Shown: positions 43,450 to 51,788 of the stretch, piece by piece
Layout of the letters: each line of letters opens with the position of its first letter
Numbering within the stretch: position 1 is the first letter of the stretch
Notes under the pieces: generated by a model
The model's input: only the letters and a program-made list of their open reading frames with translations
Database searches by the model: none
Told to the model about the DNA's origin: nothing
NCBI GenBank assembly: GCA_040255925.1
Contig: JBDZVX010000001.1
Span: 27,339-91,338 of the forward strand
DNA length: 64,000 nucleotides
Reading direction: 5' to 3'
DNA from: Nitrolancea sp040255925
Lineage (GTDB): Bacteria; Chloroflexota; Chloroflexia; Thermomicrobiales; Thermomicrobiaceae
Translations under genes and position numbers: made by a program

Positions 43450-44226
43450 TTAGCGCCGGGACTCAAACACCGGGGCGAATCCGGTGAGGCGGGAACGCTC
43501 GTCCTGGTCGCTACGGGTCAGTTCCAACCGGTAACAGACGCGATCGGCCCGATAGGAGCGCTCCTGAAAGTACACCGGCTGGTTCGGATCGGTATAAGAG
43601 GTGCGCCGGACGATTAACAGCGGTGAGTTTCGCTCAGTCCCGAGGTGATGCGCGATTTCGCTGCTGGCGAGACCGGCTTCGATGACGAATGAGCCTGAGA
43701 CAACTCGGATGCCGTACTGGGTCCGGAGTTGATGGTAGATGGTTTCTTCCTCCAGCCGCTCGCGACCCAACAGCCGGCCAAAACGCAGGGGCAGATACGT
43801 GCGGTCGAAGGCAACCGGCGACCCATCACCCAGGCGCAGGCGGTCCAGCCGCACGATTGGCGACCCCGGCGTGAGATCAAACACCCGCGCCACCTCGGCT
43901 GAGGCCGGCTCCTCGCCGAGATAAATGATTCGCGAGGTTGGCAGCAGCCCCGCGGCGGTCATATCCTCCACGAAGTCGTTGAGTTGGACCAGTTCCTGCT
44001 CGATCGGCGGCGCGGAGACGAAAGTGCCCTTCCCCTGCCGACGTCTCAATAACCCGGCATCGGCCAGGAGATCAATCGCCGCCCGCACCGTGATCCGGCT
44101 GACCCCAAACTGCTCGCACAGCGCTTCCTCGGACGGAATGCGATCACCGACCCGGTACCTTCCCTCGGCAATCTCTCGCCGCAGCGTATCCGCAAGCTGC
44201 TGGTAGAGCGGGCCCTTGCCTCGCAT
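43450..44226 (-). CDS. GntR-family (UTRA/HutC) transcriptional regulator
   Basis: 258 residues from the ATG at 44226 with GGGGAG 9 bases upstream; an in-frame GTG at 44235 is the alternative. The winged helix-turn-helix (LYQQLADTLRREIAEGRYRVGDRIPSEEALCEQFGVSRITVRAAIDLLADAGLLRRRQGKGTFV) is classical, with the recognition helix around SRITVRAAI. Residues from about 85 form the UTRA ligand domain (FDLTPGSPIVRLDRLRLGDGSPVAFDRTYLPLRFG and FQERSYRADRVCYRLEL). UTRA proteins sense small sugars or amino-acid-derived ligands. It is divergent from the CstB-like fusion across a 250-base region holding an AT-rich repeat, so it probably controls that gene and itself. Confidence 0.9.
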   Translation of the reverse strand: MRGKGPLYQQLADTLRREIAEGRYRVGDRIPSEEALCEQFGVSRITVRAAIDLLADAGLLRRRQGKGTFVSAPPIEQELVQLNDFVEDMTAAGLLPTSRIIYLGEEPASAEVARVFDLTPGSPIVRLDRLRLGDGSPVAFDRTYLPLRFGRLLGRERLEEETIYHQLRTQYGIRVVSGSFVIEAGLASSEIAHHLGTERNSPLLIVRRTSYTDPNQPVYFQERSYRADRVCYRLELTRSDQDERSRLTGFAPVFESRR

Positions 44227-44397
44227 CTCACTCACTCCCCTGAACCCCTGTTTCCACGATCGACGACGCTACTCCAGTCACGAGCACCCTATCCGACGGC
44301 TATCCGTGGCGCGCTCCTCCTCCGCCAACGCCGGGTCCGGTTACCTCCCTGCCATGAAAAGGATACCGCCCCTCCGGGCAACATCGCAGCCGCGCGA

Positions 44398-44439
44398 TTG
44401 ACAGTGGCTGATGGTCATTATAACATTATACTGATAATG
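44398..44439 (+). promoter_or_regulatory. Promoter with AT-rich operator-like repeats upstream of the CstB-like gene
   Basis: TTGACA (44398-44403), a 17-base spacer and TAACAT (44421-44426). Over the -10 lie two direct copies of CATTATA (44416-44422 and 44424-44430) and an inverted pair CATTAT/ATAATG (44416-44421, 44434-44439). This AT-rich island stands out in GC-rich DNA and covers the RNA-polymerase-critical region, as expected for the repressor site of the divergent GntR protein; binding is inferred. Confidence 0.5.
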
Positions 44440-44476
44440 GAATGGCAGGCCGCGACAATACCCAGAGGACGCCACC

Positions 44477-45895
44477 ATGTACTTCGAACAGATCCTTCGC
44501 CGCGATATCGGTTGTGCCGCCTACATGGTCGGATCGACGAACTCCGGTGAAGTGGCCGTCATCGATCCCCGGATCGATATGGTTGACGAGATCCTCGACC
44601 TCGCGGCACGCGATAGTCTCCGACTTCGCTACATCATCGAAACGCACAATCACGCCGACCACGTTGCCGGCCACCATCAGCTCGCGGCCCGAACGGGCGC
44701 CACCATCGCCATCTTTCATACGGCCGGCGTCGCGTTCCCTCACCAGGCGCTGCAAGACGAACAGGAACTAGCGCTCGGCGAGGTCCAACTCCGCGTCATC
44801 CACACACCGGGCCACCGTCCCGAGCATATCGCTCTTGCCGTCATCGATCGGTCGCGCGGGGACGAGCTCTGGGCGGTGCTAACCGGCGATTCGCTCTTCA
44901 TCGGCGATGTCGCCCGGCCAGATCTGGCGATTCCCGGGCAGGAGGGCGCCGAAGGGCTGTTCTTGAGCTTGCACGCGCGTCTCCTGACGTTAGCGGATGG
45001 GACGCTTGTCTATCCCGGACACATCGCGGGCTCACTCTGTGGGCGGGTGAATAACCGTATGGCCACGTCAACCATCGGCTTCGAGCGGAGCTTCAACCCG
45101 GCGCTAGCCATCCCTACGGTCGAGCCGTTCGTGATCTACATGACCGGCAGCTTGCCGGAGCGCCCGCCGAACATGGCGAGAATTGTGGAGCTGAACCGGG
45201 CGGCCGGTCCAGACTCGCCAGTGGAACCGCTTCCGCTTCCTCCTTCAACGGTCCGGCGGTTGACACAAGAGGGCTCGCTTGTCCTCGATACCCGGACGCC
45301 AGGCGAATTCGGCGCTGGCCACATCCCCGGCGCGATCTCAGTCAATCCGGGCCAAGGTCAGTTTCAAAACCGGGTCGGCCTCACCGTATCGCCGGATGAG
45401 GATCTGGTCCTCGTCACCTCGCGGGATACGATGGTGGCGTCGATCGTCCGGGCGCTCTCCGTCATCGGCTATAACCGCGTAACCGGCTATCTCGCCGGTG
45501 ATATGCGGCGATGGGAACTGGCAGGACACGACACCGTAACCCTACCGCAAATTTCGGTTCGAGCTCTTCAACAGGAGCGAGAGCAGACAACCGGACTCCA
45601 GGTGCTGGATGTGCGCGAGCCGGGCGAATGGAAGGCTGGCCACATCGAGGGGGCCGCTCACATTCCGTTTTACCGGGTAGCCGCAAACACCGGCATGCTC
45701 GACCGGAAACGACCGATCGCGGTGATCTGTGGCAGCGGCGTCCGGAGCTCCCTCGCCGCCAGCCTGTTGCAACGAGCCGGCTTTACCGATCTGCGGAACG
45801 TGGCTGGCGGGATGGGCGCATGGACCGCGGCCGGACTCCCGACTGTCCAAGCCAGTGACGAGGCGGGGGCTCACCGCGAAGCCGTTGCCCGATGA
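44477..45895 (+). CDS. CstB-like persulfide dioxygenase-pseudorhodanese-rhodanese fusion
   Basis: 472 residues in three parts. Residues 1-245: a metallo-beta-lactamase domain of the ETHE1/persulfide dioxygenase type (HNHADH at 57-62, HTPGHRPEH, FIGDVARPDL, LVYPGHIAGSLCG), with the mononuclear iron ligands intact. Residues about 255-350: a rhodanese fold without the active-site Cys; the loop reads LVTSRDT near 313-318. Residues about 365-470: a complete rhodanese (VLDVREPGEWKAGHIEGA, ICGSGVRSS with Cys418). This order is that of Staphylococcus aureus CstB, which oxidises persulfide to thiosulfate and protects from sulfide. The ribosome site is AGAGGA. Regulation is probably by the divergent GntR, not a CsoR-type CstR, which is unusual. 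Confidence 0.88.
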   Translation: MYFEQILRRDIGCAAYMVGSTNSGEVAVIDPRIDMVDEILDLAARDSLRLRYIIETHNHADHVAGHHQLAARTGATIAIFHTAGVAFPHQALQDEQELALGEVQLRVIHTPGHRPEHIALAVIDRSRGDELWAVLTGDSLFIGDVARPDLAIPGQEGAEGLFLSLHARLLTLADGTLVYPGHIAGSLCGRVNNRMATSTIGFERSFNPALAIPTVEPFVIYMTGSLPERPPNMARIVELNRAAGPDSPVEPLPLPPSTVRRLTQEGSLVLDTRTPGEFGAGHIPGAISVNPGQGQFQNRVGLTVSPDEDLVLVTSRDTMVASIVRALSVIGYNRVTGYLAGDMRRWELAGHDTVTLPQISVRALQQEREQTTGLQVLDVREPGEWKAGHIEGAAHIPFYRVAANTGMLDRKRPIAVICGSGVRSSLAASLLQRAGFTDLRNVAGGMGAWTAAGLPTVQASDEAGAHREAVAR

Positions 45896-46435
45896 TTTCA
45901 GACCAGTGCGACATAAATCCGTAGCCAACGGCGGCGACGCGCGTTAACACAGATAGGGAACGTGCGGGTCACCGCCACGTGTCAGCGTACAGTGTAGGCG
46001 CCGTTACCGAAACAACATGACGCGGCTCGTCCAGTTCGAGTCTTCAGCGCAGCCCTAACACGAGTCTATCGCCGATTTTCATCGCCACCGGCGCCCCATC
46101 ACAGCACTTCGTGTGATACTATACATTAGCCGATCGCATGCGCATGGAGTCTGGTTTACGAGGCTCATTTACGAGCCTCACCGGCGCACATTGCGCGAAC
46201 GTTCGGTGAAACCAGGAGGCCAGCCAGCGGAATGAAAAGTCATCAAGGTAACGGTCATTCGTCCGATACCTTGTTACGTTCAGTTGGTCATAGGCGTAGT
46301 TCAGCATCTGGTGTAGCATTAAGACCGAAGCGATGATGGCGCGAGACGGGGCCTTAGCTGAGCGGGAGCAAGTTGAGGAACGAGACCCGTTCCGGTAGTA
46401 TCGCGTAATCCGTTGCCAAACGTAAGGACAACAGC
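45896..46435. other. 540-base intergenic region upstream of lon
   Basis: Holds no convincing gene. A 66-codon minus-strand frame (46119-46319) has no ribosome site. Two small inverted repeats are seen: ATCACA/TGTGAT at 46099-46104 and 46113-46118, and a 7-bp stem GAGGCTC/GAGCCTC at 46160-46166 and 46173-46179 with a 6-base loop. The lon promoter sits at its right end. The stretch is lower in GC than its surroundings. Confidence 0.45.
46373..46401 (+). promoter_or_regulatory. Promoter of lon
   Basis: TTGAGG (46373-46378), 17 bases, TAGTAT (46396-46401), placing transcription start about 28 bases before the lon ATG. It looks like a housekeeping promoter rather than an ECF or heat-shock sigma-32 type. 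I saw no clear HrcA (CIRCE) or CtsR repeat beside it. Confidence 0.6.
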
Positions 46436-48883
46436 ATGAAGAGTCGCTACGACATGTATTCGATGCGGTATCCGCTCTTGCCGCTCAAGAACGTCGTGGT
46501 CTTCCCGAGGAACGTTGTGACCTTATTGGTGGGAAAGCCGCGCTCCATTCAGGCGGTCGAGGAGGCCAAGAGCCGGGACCAGCGCATCGTTGTCGTCGCG
46601 TACCGGGATTCCACGGTCGATGATCCGCAACCGGATCAACTCTATGAGATGGGAACCCTCGCTGAGATCGTTTCCATTGAGCACCAGCAAGGTGGAAACC
46701 TCCAGGTCGCGCTGGAAGGTCTCTCTCGCGTGCAGCTTATGCAGTACGACACCACGCGGCCCTTTTATACCGTGCGCATCGAGCAAGCCAATGAAACGGT
46801 TTCGCTGACCGCGGAGACTCAGGCGCTCGTCTACCATCTCCGTGGGCTCGCGCGCCAGTACCAGGAATCCAAGAATATCTTTAGCAACGATATCCTCGAC
46901 ATGATCGAGACGACCAATGATCCTGGGCACCTGGCCGACTTGCTTACCACGCAGCTTATCAGTGACGCCGCGCAGCGCCAGACGTTCCTGGAAAATCTCG
47001 ATCCGGTCAGCCGCCTCCAGTTCTTGGCGGTTCGACTGACGACCGACTTGGACATGGCGACACTCGATCAGCGGATCAAGGACCGAGTCCGGGATCAGAT
47101 CGATAAAAACCAGCGCGAATACTATCTCCGGGAGCAATTGAAGGCGATCCACGACGAGCTGTCCGGTGAGGGCGGCAGCGAGATGGACGCGACGCGCGAC
47201 AAGATTAAGCAGCGCGGCCTTCCGCCGGAGATCGAGGATAAGCTGTTCAAAGAGGTCAACCGGCTGGAACGGATGCCGACGATCTCGGCCGAGGCAACCG
47301 TCGTCCGCAACTATATCGATACCGTACTCAGCCTACCCTGGCATGAGGAGACCGAAGATAACCTGGACCTCGAACATGCTGAGGAAATCCTGAATCTCGA
47401 CCACTTTGGGCTTGACCCGGTGAAGGAACGTATTCTCGAGTTCCTGGCGGTCCATAAGCTGACTCACGGCCGTGGGGGCATGGGAGCGGCAATTCTCTGC
47501 CTTGCCGGACCTCCCGGCGTCGGGAAGACGAGCCTGGGCCGGTCGATAGCGCGGTCAATGGGACGGAACTTCGTCCGGGTCAGTCTCGGCGGCGTTCGTG
47601 ACGAGGCTGAGATCCGGGGTCATCGCCGGACCTACATCGGCGCGTTTCCGGGACGGATCATTACCGCGATGAAGACGGCCGGGACCCTCAATCCGGTCAT
47701 CATCCTCGACGAGATCGACAAGATGACATCGGATTACCGGGGCGATCCGGCATCGGCAATGCTCGAAGTGCTCGATCCCGAGCAAAACCACGCCTTCAGC
47801 GATCATTTCCTGGATATGCCGTACGATCTCTCGAAGGTGCTCTTCATCACGACCGCCAACTACCTGTACAACATCCCACGGCCGCTTCGTGACCGGATGG
47901 AGATCATTGAGATTAGCGGGTACACCGAGCACGAGAAGATGGAGATCGGCAAACGTCACCTGCTCCCGAAGCAGGTGGAAGCGCATGGCCTGACGCCGGA
48001 CCAGCTCGAAATTCCCGAGAAGATCTGGACAAAACTGATCCGGGGCTATACCAGGGAGGCCGGAGTTCGCGGTTTGGAGCGCCAACTCGCGGCGATCTGC
48101 CGGAAGGTCGCCCGCGATGTCGTCAAGGGCAAGCGCAAGCGAATCCGTCTCACCCCGGCCCGGCTGCAGGAATGCCTGGGGCCGGCGCGCTTTGGATTCG
48201 AGCACGAGATCGGCGAAAACCAGGTTGGGGTTGCGATCGGCCTTGGAACCACCGAGGTCGGCGGCGAGCTGATCCCGGTCGAGGTCGCGGTCATGCCGGG
48301 CCGTGGCAGCCTCACGATCACCGGCCGGGCCGGCGATGTGATGCAGGAGTCGGCGCGGGCAGCGCTCAGTTACGCGCGGTCCCGGGCCGAGGCGCTCGGT
48401 ATCCCGCGAGACTTCCAGGAGAAGAACGATCTCCACATCCACCTGCCGGAAGGCGCGACACCCAAGGATGGGCCGTCCGCCGGAATCACGATGGCGACCG
48501 CGCTGATTTCCGCGCTGACCAAGCGGCCGGTGCTATCCAATGTCGCGATGACCGGTGAAATCACGCTTCGCGGTCGGGTGCTACCCATCGGCGGGCTCAA
48601 GGACAAGACCCTTGCCGCCCACCGGACCGGTATTCGCCGTCTGATCGCGCCGCTGGACAACCAGCGCGATCTGTCGAGCATCCCAGAGAAGATCGCGCGA
48701 GAGATGACCTTCTACTGGGTGGAGAATATGGACCAGGTTGTCGCTCAGGCGCTGGACTTCAGCGAGCGGGCGAACGACATCGATCCGCAACTCCAGGAGC
48801 AACTCGGGCAAGCGACCGATCGTGGCTCTATGTCCGATTTGATGGATGTCGCGGTCGAGGACAGCGCCAGCGCCGGGCTCTAG
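46436..48883 (+). CDS. lon: Lon ATP-dependent protease
   Basis: 815 residues, full length for LonA. An N-terminal substrate domain (PLLPLKNVVVFPRNVVTLLVGKPRSI) and coiled-coil region are followed by AAA+ with Walker A GPPGVGKT (358-365) and Walker B VIILDEIDKM, the sensor/arginine finger region RPLRDRMEIIEI, and the protease domain with Ser681 in PKDGPSAG and Lys724 in GGLKDKTLAAHR, by spacing the Ser-Lys dyad. It degrades damaged and regulatory proteins. Alternate starts at residues 6 and 9 exist, but AAGGA before the first ATG supports the full length. It has its own promoter and terminator. Confidence 0.97.
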   Translation: MKSRYDMYSMRYPLLPLKNVVVFPRNVVTLLVGKPRSIQAVEEAKSRDQRIVVVAYRDSTVDDPQPDQLYEMGTLAEIVSIEHQQGGNLQVALEGLSRVQLMQYDTTRPFYTVRIEQANETVSLTAETQALVYHLRGLARQYQESKNIFSNDILDMIETTNDPGHLADLLTTQLISDAAQRQTFLENLDPVSRLQFLAVRLTTDLDMATLDQRIKDRVRDQIDKNQREYYLREQLKAIHDELSGEGGSEMDATRDKIKQRGLPPEIEDKLFKEVNRLERMPTISAEATVVRNYIDTVLSLPWHEETEDNLDLEHAEEILNLDHFGLDPVKERILEFLAVHKLTHGRGGMGAAILCLAGPPGVGKTSLGRSIARSMGRNFVRVSLGGVRDEAEIRGHRRTYIGAFPGRIITAMKTAGTLNPVIILDEIDKMTSDYRGDPASAMLEVLDPEQNHAFSDHFLDMPYDLSKVLFITTANYLYNIPRPLRDRMEIIEISGYTEHEKMEIGKRHLLPKQVEAHGLTPDQLEIPEKIWTKLIRGYTREAGVRGLERQLAAICRKVARDVVKGKRKRIRLTPARLQECLGPARFGFEHEIGENQVGVAIGLGTTEVGGELIPVEVAVMPGRGSLTITGRAGDVMQESARAALSYARSRAEALGIPRDFQEKNDLHIHLPEGATPKDGPSAGITMATALISALTKRPVLSNVAMTGEITLRGRVLPIGGLKDKTLAAHRTGIRRLIAPLDNQRDLSSIPEKIAREMTFYWVENMDQVVAQALDFSERANDIDPQLQEQLGQATDRGSMSDLMDVAVEDSASAGL

Positions 48884-48905
48884 CCTGACGCGACCATACA
48901 CGACT

Positions 48906-48952
48906 GAAACCACGAAGGCGGGTCCGAGCCATGGACCCGCCTTCGTGGTTTC
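48906..48952 (+). terminator. Strong intrinsic terminator after lon
   Basis: A perfect 20-bp stem, left arm 48906-48925 (starting GAAACCACG) and right arm 48933-48952, around the 7-base loop GAGCCAT, followed by TCTT. It lies 22 bases after the lon stop and isolates it from the glycosyltransferase genes. Confidence 0.9.
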
Positions 48953-49042
48953 TCTTCCAGTTCGACAATCGGGAGACGTCTACCGTGGCAGCTGCGCCCT
49001 TCCACGGGGCAGAATCGTTCTGCATATCGGGAGTGTCGGAGG

Positions 49043-50005
49043 ATGATGACAGACAACGGATTAATCGCGACATCCGGCTGTGTGGATATTTCGGTCGTGA
49101 TAGTCTCCTGGAATACACGCGATCTGCTGTCACGATGCATCGCCTCGGTGATCCGGCAAGCAGATGAGGCACGCCTCCAGGTCGAGATCGTTGTCGTCGA
49201 TAATGCCTCATCGGATGGCACGATTGATTTCATCAATCAGGAATACCCCGGTATTACCGTCATCGCCCTTCAGGAAAACCGTGGGTTCGCCGCCGCGAAT
49301 AACCTCGGGATCGCGAGAGCGAGGGGCGCCGAAATACTCCTCCTCAACCCCGACACCGAGATGCTTCCCGGGTCCCTCTCGGCGCTCTGGCAGGGGCTGC
49401 ACGCTTCGCCGCGGGTGGGGTTGACCGGCGCGCTGTTGCTTAATCCGGATGGCAGCCTCCAATCTGCCGGCTACCGGTTCCCCGGCCTCGTCCAGACGTT
49501 TCTCGATATCTTCCCGGTCCACCCAAAGCTGATCGGCTCCCGGCTGAACGGACGGACGCCGCCCGGTGATGGGCTCAGCCCGCTCGCCATCGACCATCCG
49601 CTCGGCGCTTGTATGCTCGTACGGCGCGCGGTCATCGAACAGGTTGGGATGCTCGACGATCGGTACTTCATATACAGCGAGGAGGTCGATTGGTGCCGCC
49701 GGATCAAGGCTGCCGGTTGGACGATTCTGACCGCTCCGGCAGCGCGGGTGATCCATTACAGTGGGCAGAGCACCGGCCAAATGCCGGACGCGATGTTTCT
49801 CCACCTTCACCGCAGCCGGAACCGCTACTTTCGCCGGTACCACTCACCCGCGTTCGTCAGCGCAGTGGGTACAATGATCCGCGTTGGCGCGGCTTGGCAA
49901 GCTGCCCAGGCGCGGCTTGGCGGCAACGAAGGGCACATGCGGCGGGCGGTCGCCCTGGCGAAGGCCGCGGATCAGTACCGGTGCCCGGAGCACGAAAATG
50001 ACTGA
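49043..50005 (+). CDS. Glycosyltransferase family 2, rhamnosyltransferase-like (WbbL type)
   Basis: 320 residues (M1 or M2 at 49046). A GT-A fold: DISVVIVSWNTRDLLSRCIASVI, IVVVDNASSDGT, ENRGFAAANNLGIARARGAEILLLNPDTE (nucleotide-sugar and metal-binding DxD-like region), then LGACMLVRRAVIEQVG and YSEEVDWCRRIKAAGW (the catalytic-base E/D region). The pattern is that of WbbL/rhamnosyltransferases that build the linkage unit or O-chain. A strong GGAGG site lies immediately before the ATGATG. Its stop overlaps the start of the next gene by 8 bases. The C-terminal half of the next protein is a close relative. Confidence 0.88.
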   Translation: MMTDNGLIATSGCVDISVVIVSWNTRDLLSRCIASVIRQADEARLQVEIVVVDNASSDGTIDFINQEYPGITVIALQENRGFAAANNLGIARARGAEILLLNPDTEMLPGSLSALWQGLHASPRVGLTGALLLNPDGSLQSAGYRFPGLVQTFLDIFPVHPKLIGSRLNGRTPPGDGLSPLAIDHPLGACMLVRRAVIEQVGMLDDRYFIYSEEVDWCRRIKAAGWTILTAPAARVIHYSGQSTGQMPDAMFLHLHRSRNRYFRRYHSPAFVSAVGTMIRVGAAWQAAQARLGGNEGHMRRAVALAKAADQYRCPEHEND

Positions 50006-51788
50006 GTCCGATAGCTCGCCGCTCCCACTGGCCATCGTCGTTCTGACACTCAATGAGGAGCGGCACCTTCGCGGATGCCTGGCAAGTGTCGCCGGGCTTG
50101 CCGAGCGGCTGCTCGTCATCGACTCGGGTAGCCAAGACCGGACGCCGGAGATCGCCCGCATGAGTGGCGCCGAGGTGCTGGAACGACCATTCAACGGCTT
50201 TGCAAGCCAGCGCAATGCGGCGCTCGCTCTGGTGGATCAGTCCTGGGTCCTCTTTCTGGATGCCGACGAGCGGGTCACGCCCGCCCTGCGAGATAAAATT
50301 CGAGAAGCCATCCAGCAGGCACCGGACAACATTGCCGGGTTCTGGCTCCCGCGCCGGAACTGGATGTTCGGGCGGGAGTTGCGGGGTGGAGGCTGGTGGC
50401 CGGACTACCAGTTACGCCTGTTACGCCGGGGACACGCCCGGTACCAGACCGGCCGCGAGGTCCACGAAGTGGTCGAGTTGGATGGCGAAGCGGGACGGCT
50501 CAGCGAGCCGCTCCGGCACCTGAACTATGACTCGATTGCCGAGTTCCGGTCCAAACAGCTCCGATACGCCCGCCTGCGCGTTGATGTCCTCCATGCTGAG
50601 GGAAGGCGCCCGCGCAACCGGACATTCGTCGGGCAGCCGGTCCGGGAGTTCGGACGCCGGTTGGTGAGCCTCGGCGGGTACCGCGACGGGCTGCTCGGGC
50701 TCTTCCTCGCGACGGCCATGGCCTGGTACGAACTCCGATCCTGGCTCTGGCTTCGCCGACGACTGGTGGACGTCCGCATCGGGGAGCCGGCGACCGAATC
50801 CGAACAGGACCGGAATTTGGACGGACTCGGTTCGGCACGGTATGACACGGATCTCAGTCTGATCATCGTCAGCTACAACGTCCGGGATCTCCTCATCGCC
50901 TGTCTGGAGTCCATTCAATCGGCGCTGGCGTCAAGCCAGCTCCGGTATGAGATCATCGTCATCGATAATGCTTCCAACGACGGCAGTCCGGAATCGGTCC
51001 GGCAGCGGTTCCCTGGTGTCCGCCTGATCGAGAACTCGGAGAATCTCGGGTTCGCCGCGGCCAACAATCGCGGCCTGCGGGATGCCGGTGGGCGCGTGAT
51101 GGTTCTCTTGAATCCAGATACGACGGTCCCTCCCGGGACGCTGGAAGTCCTTTTCGACTATCTCAACGCGCATCCGGATACCGGTGTTGTCGGGCCACGG
51201 CTCATCTATCCGGATGGCTCCACCCAACCCTCGCGTCGGCGCTTCCCGACACTCCTAACCGGACTGCTGGAGAGTACGATCGCCCAGGACTACTGGCCCG
51301 AAAATCCGGCCGCCCGGCGGTATTACCTTGCGGACCGGCCCGACAACGTGACTCAGGATGTGGATTGGCTGGTCGGTGCTTGTCTGATCGCACGGCGGGA
51401 AGTTTTCGAGCGGGCCGGTTTACTCGACGAAGCCTTCTTCATGTATTCGGAGGAGGTCGAGTGGTGCTACCGGGTCCGAAAGGCCGGTTGGCGCATCGTC
51501 TATCTTCCGGCGGCAACGATCATCCATCATGAGGGCGCCAGCAGCCGTCAGAACGTACCGGCGCGTCAGATCAATTTCGATACCAGCCGCGTGCTCCTCT
51601 TCGAAAGACTCTATGACCGGCGAATCGCCCGGCTTTTGCGCGGCTACCTGCTCGCCACCTATGTCGCCCGGATAGGAATCGAGGGGAGCAAGGGATTAAT
51701 CGGCCATAAACGACCGCTCCGGCGGACTCGTGTTTCTCTCTACTGGCAGGCGCTGACCAGTGGCCTCCGTCCGGGTCAACACCAATGA
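49998..51788 (+). CDS. Bifunctional tandem GT2 glycosyltransferase
   Basis: 596 residues from the ATG at 49998, overlapping the previous stop. Residues about 8-235 are a WaaE/KdtX-type GT2 (AIVVLTLNEERHLRGCLASV, LVIDSGSQDRTPEIA, FLDADERVTPAL, RGGGWWPDYQLRLLRRG). A linker with a hydrophobic stretch (LGGYRDGLLGLFLATAMAW) leads to a second GT2 domain from about 280 (LSLIIVSYNVRDLLIACLESI, IVIDNASNDGSPE, ENLGFAAANNRGLRDAGG, LNPDTTVPPG, GACLIARREVFERAG, YSEEVEWCYRVRKAGW). The second domain is clearly related to the upstream gene. One chain could add two successive sugars, as fused GTs do; the donor specificities are unknown. Confidence 0.88.
   Translation: MTESDSSPLPLAIVVLTLNEERHLRGCLASVAGLAERLLVIDSGSQDRTPEIARMSGAEVLERPFNGFASQRNAALALVDQSWVLFLDADERVTPALRDKIREAIQQAPDNIAGFWLPRRNWMFGRELRGGGWWPDYQLRLLRRGHARYQTGREVHEVVELDGEAGRLSEPLRHLNYDSIAEFRSKQLRYARLRVDVLHAEGRRPRNRTFVGQPVREFGRRLVSLGGYRDGLLGLFLATAMAWYELRSWLWLRRRLVDVRIGEPATESEQDRNLDGLGSARYDTDLSLIIVSYNVRDLLIACLESIQSALASSQLRYEIIVIDNASNDGSPESVRQRFPGVRLIENSENLGFAAANNRGLRDAGGRVMVLLNPDTTVPPGTLEVLFDYLNAHPDTGVVGPRLIYPDGSTQPSRRRFPTLLTGLLESTIAQDYWPENPAARRYYLADRPDNVTQDVDWLVGACLIARREVFERAGLLDEAFFMYSEEVEWCYRVRKAGWRIVYLPAATIIHHEGASSRQNVPARQINFDTSRVLLFERLYDRRIARLLRGYLLATYVARIGIEGSKGLIGHKRPLRRTRVSLYWQALTSGLRPGQHQ

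Noticed and set aside
46099..46118. Possible CRP/FNR-type operator
   Set aside because: The half-sites are in the opposite order to the CRP consensus (ATCACA first) with an 8-base gap.
46119..46319. 66-codon minus-strand frame with several Tyr residues
   Set aside because: No ribosome site, no family, weak composition; kept only in the description of the gap.
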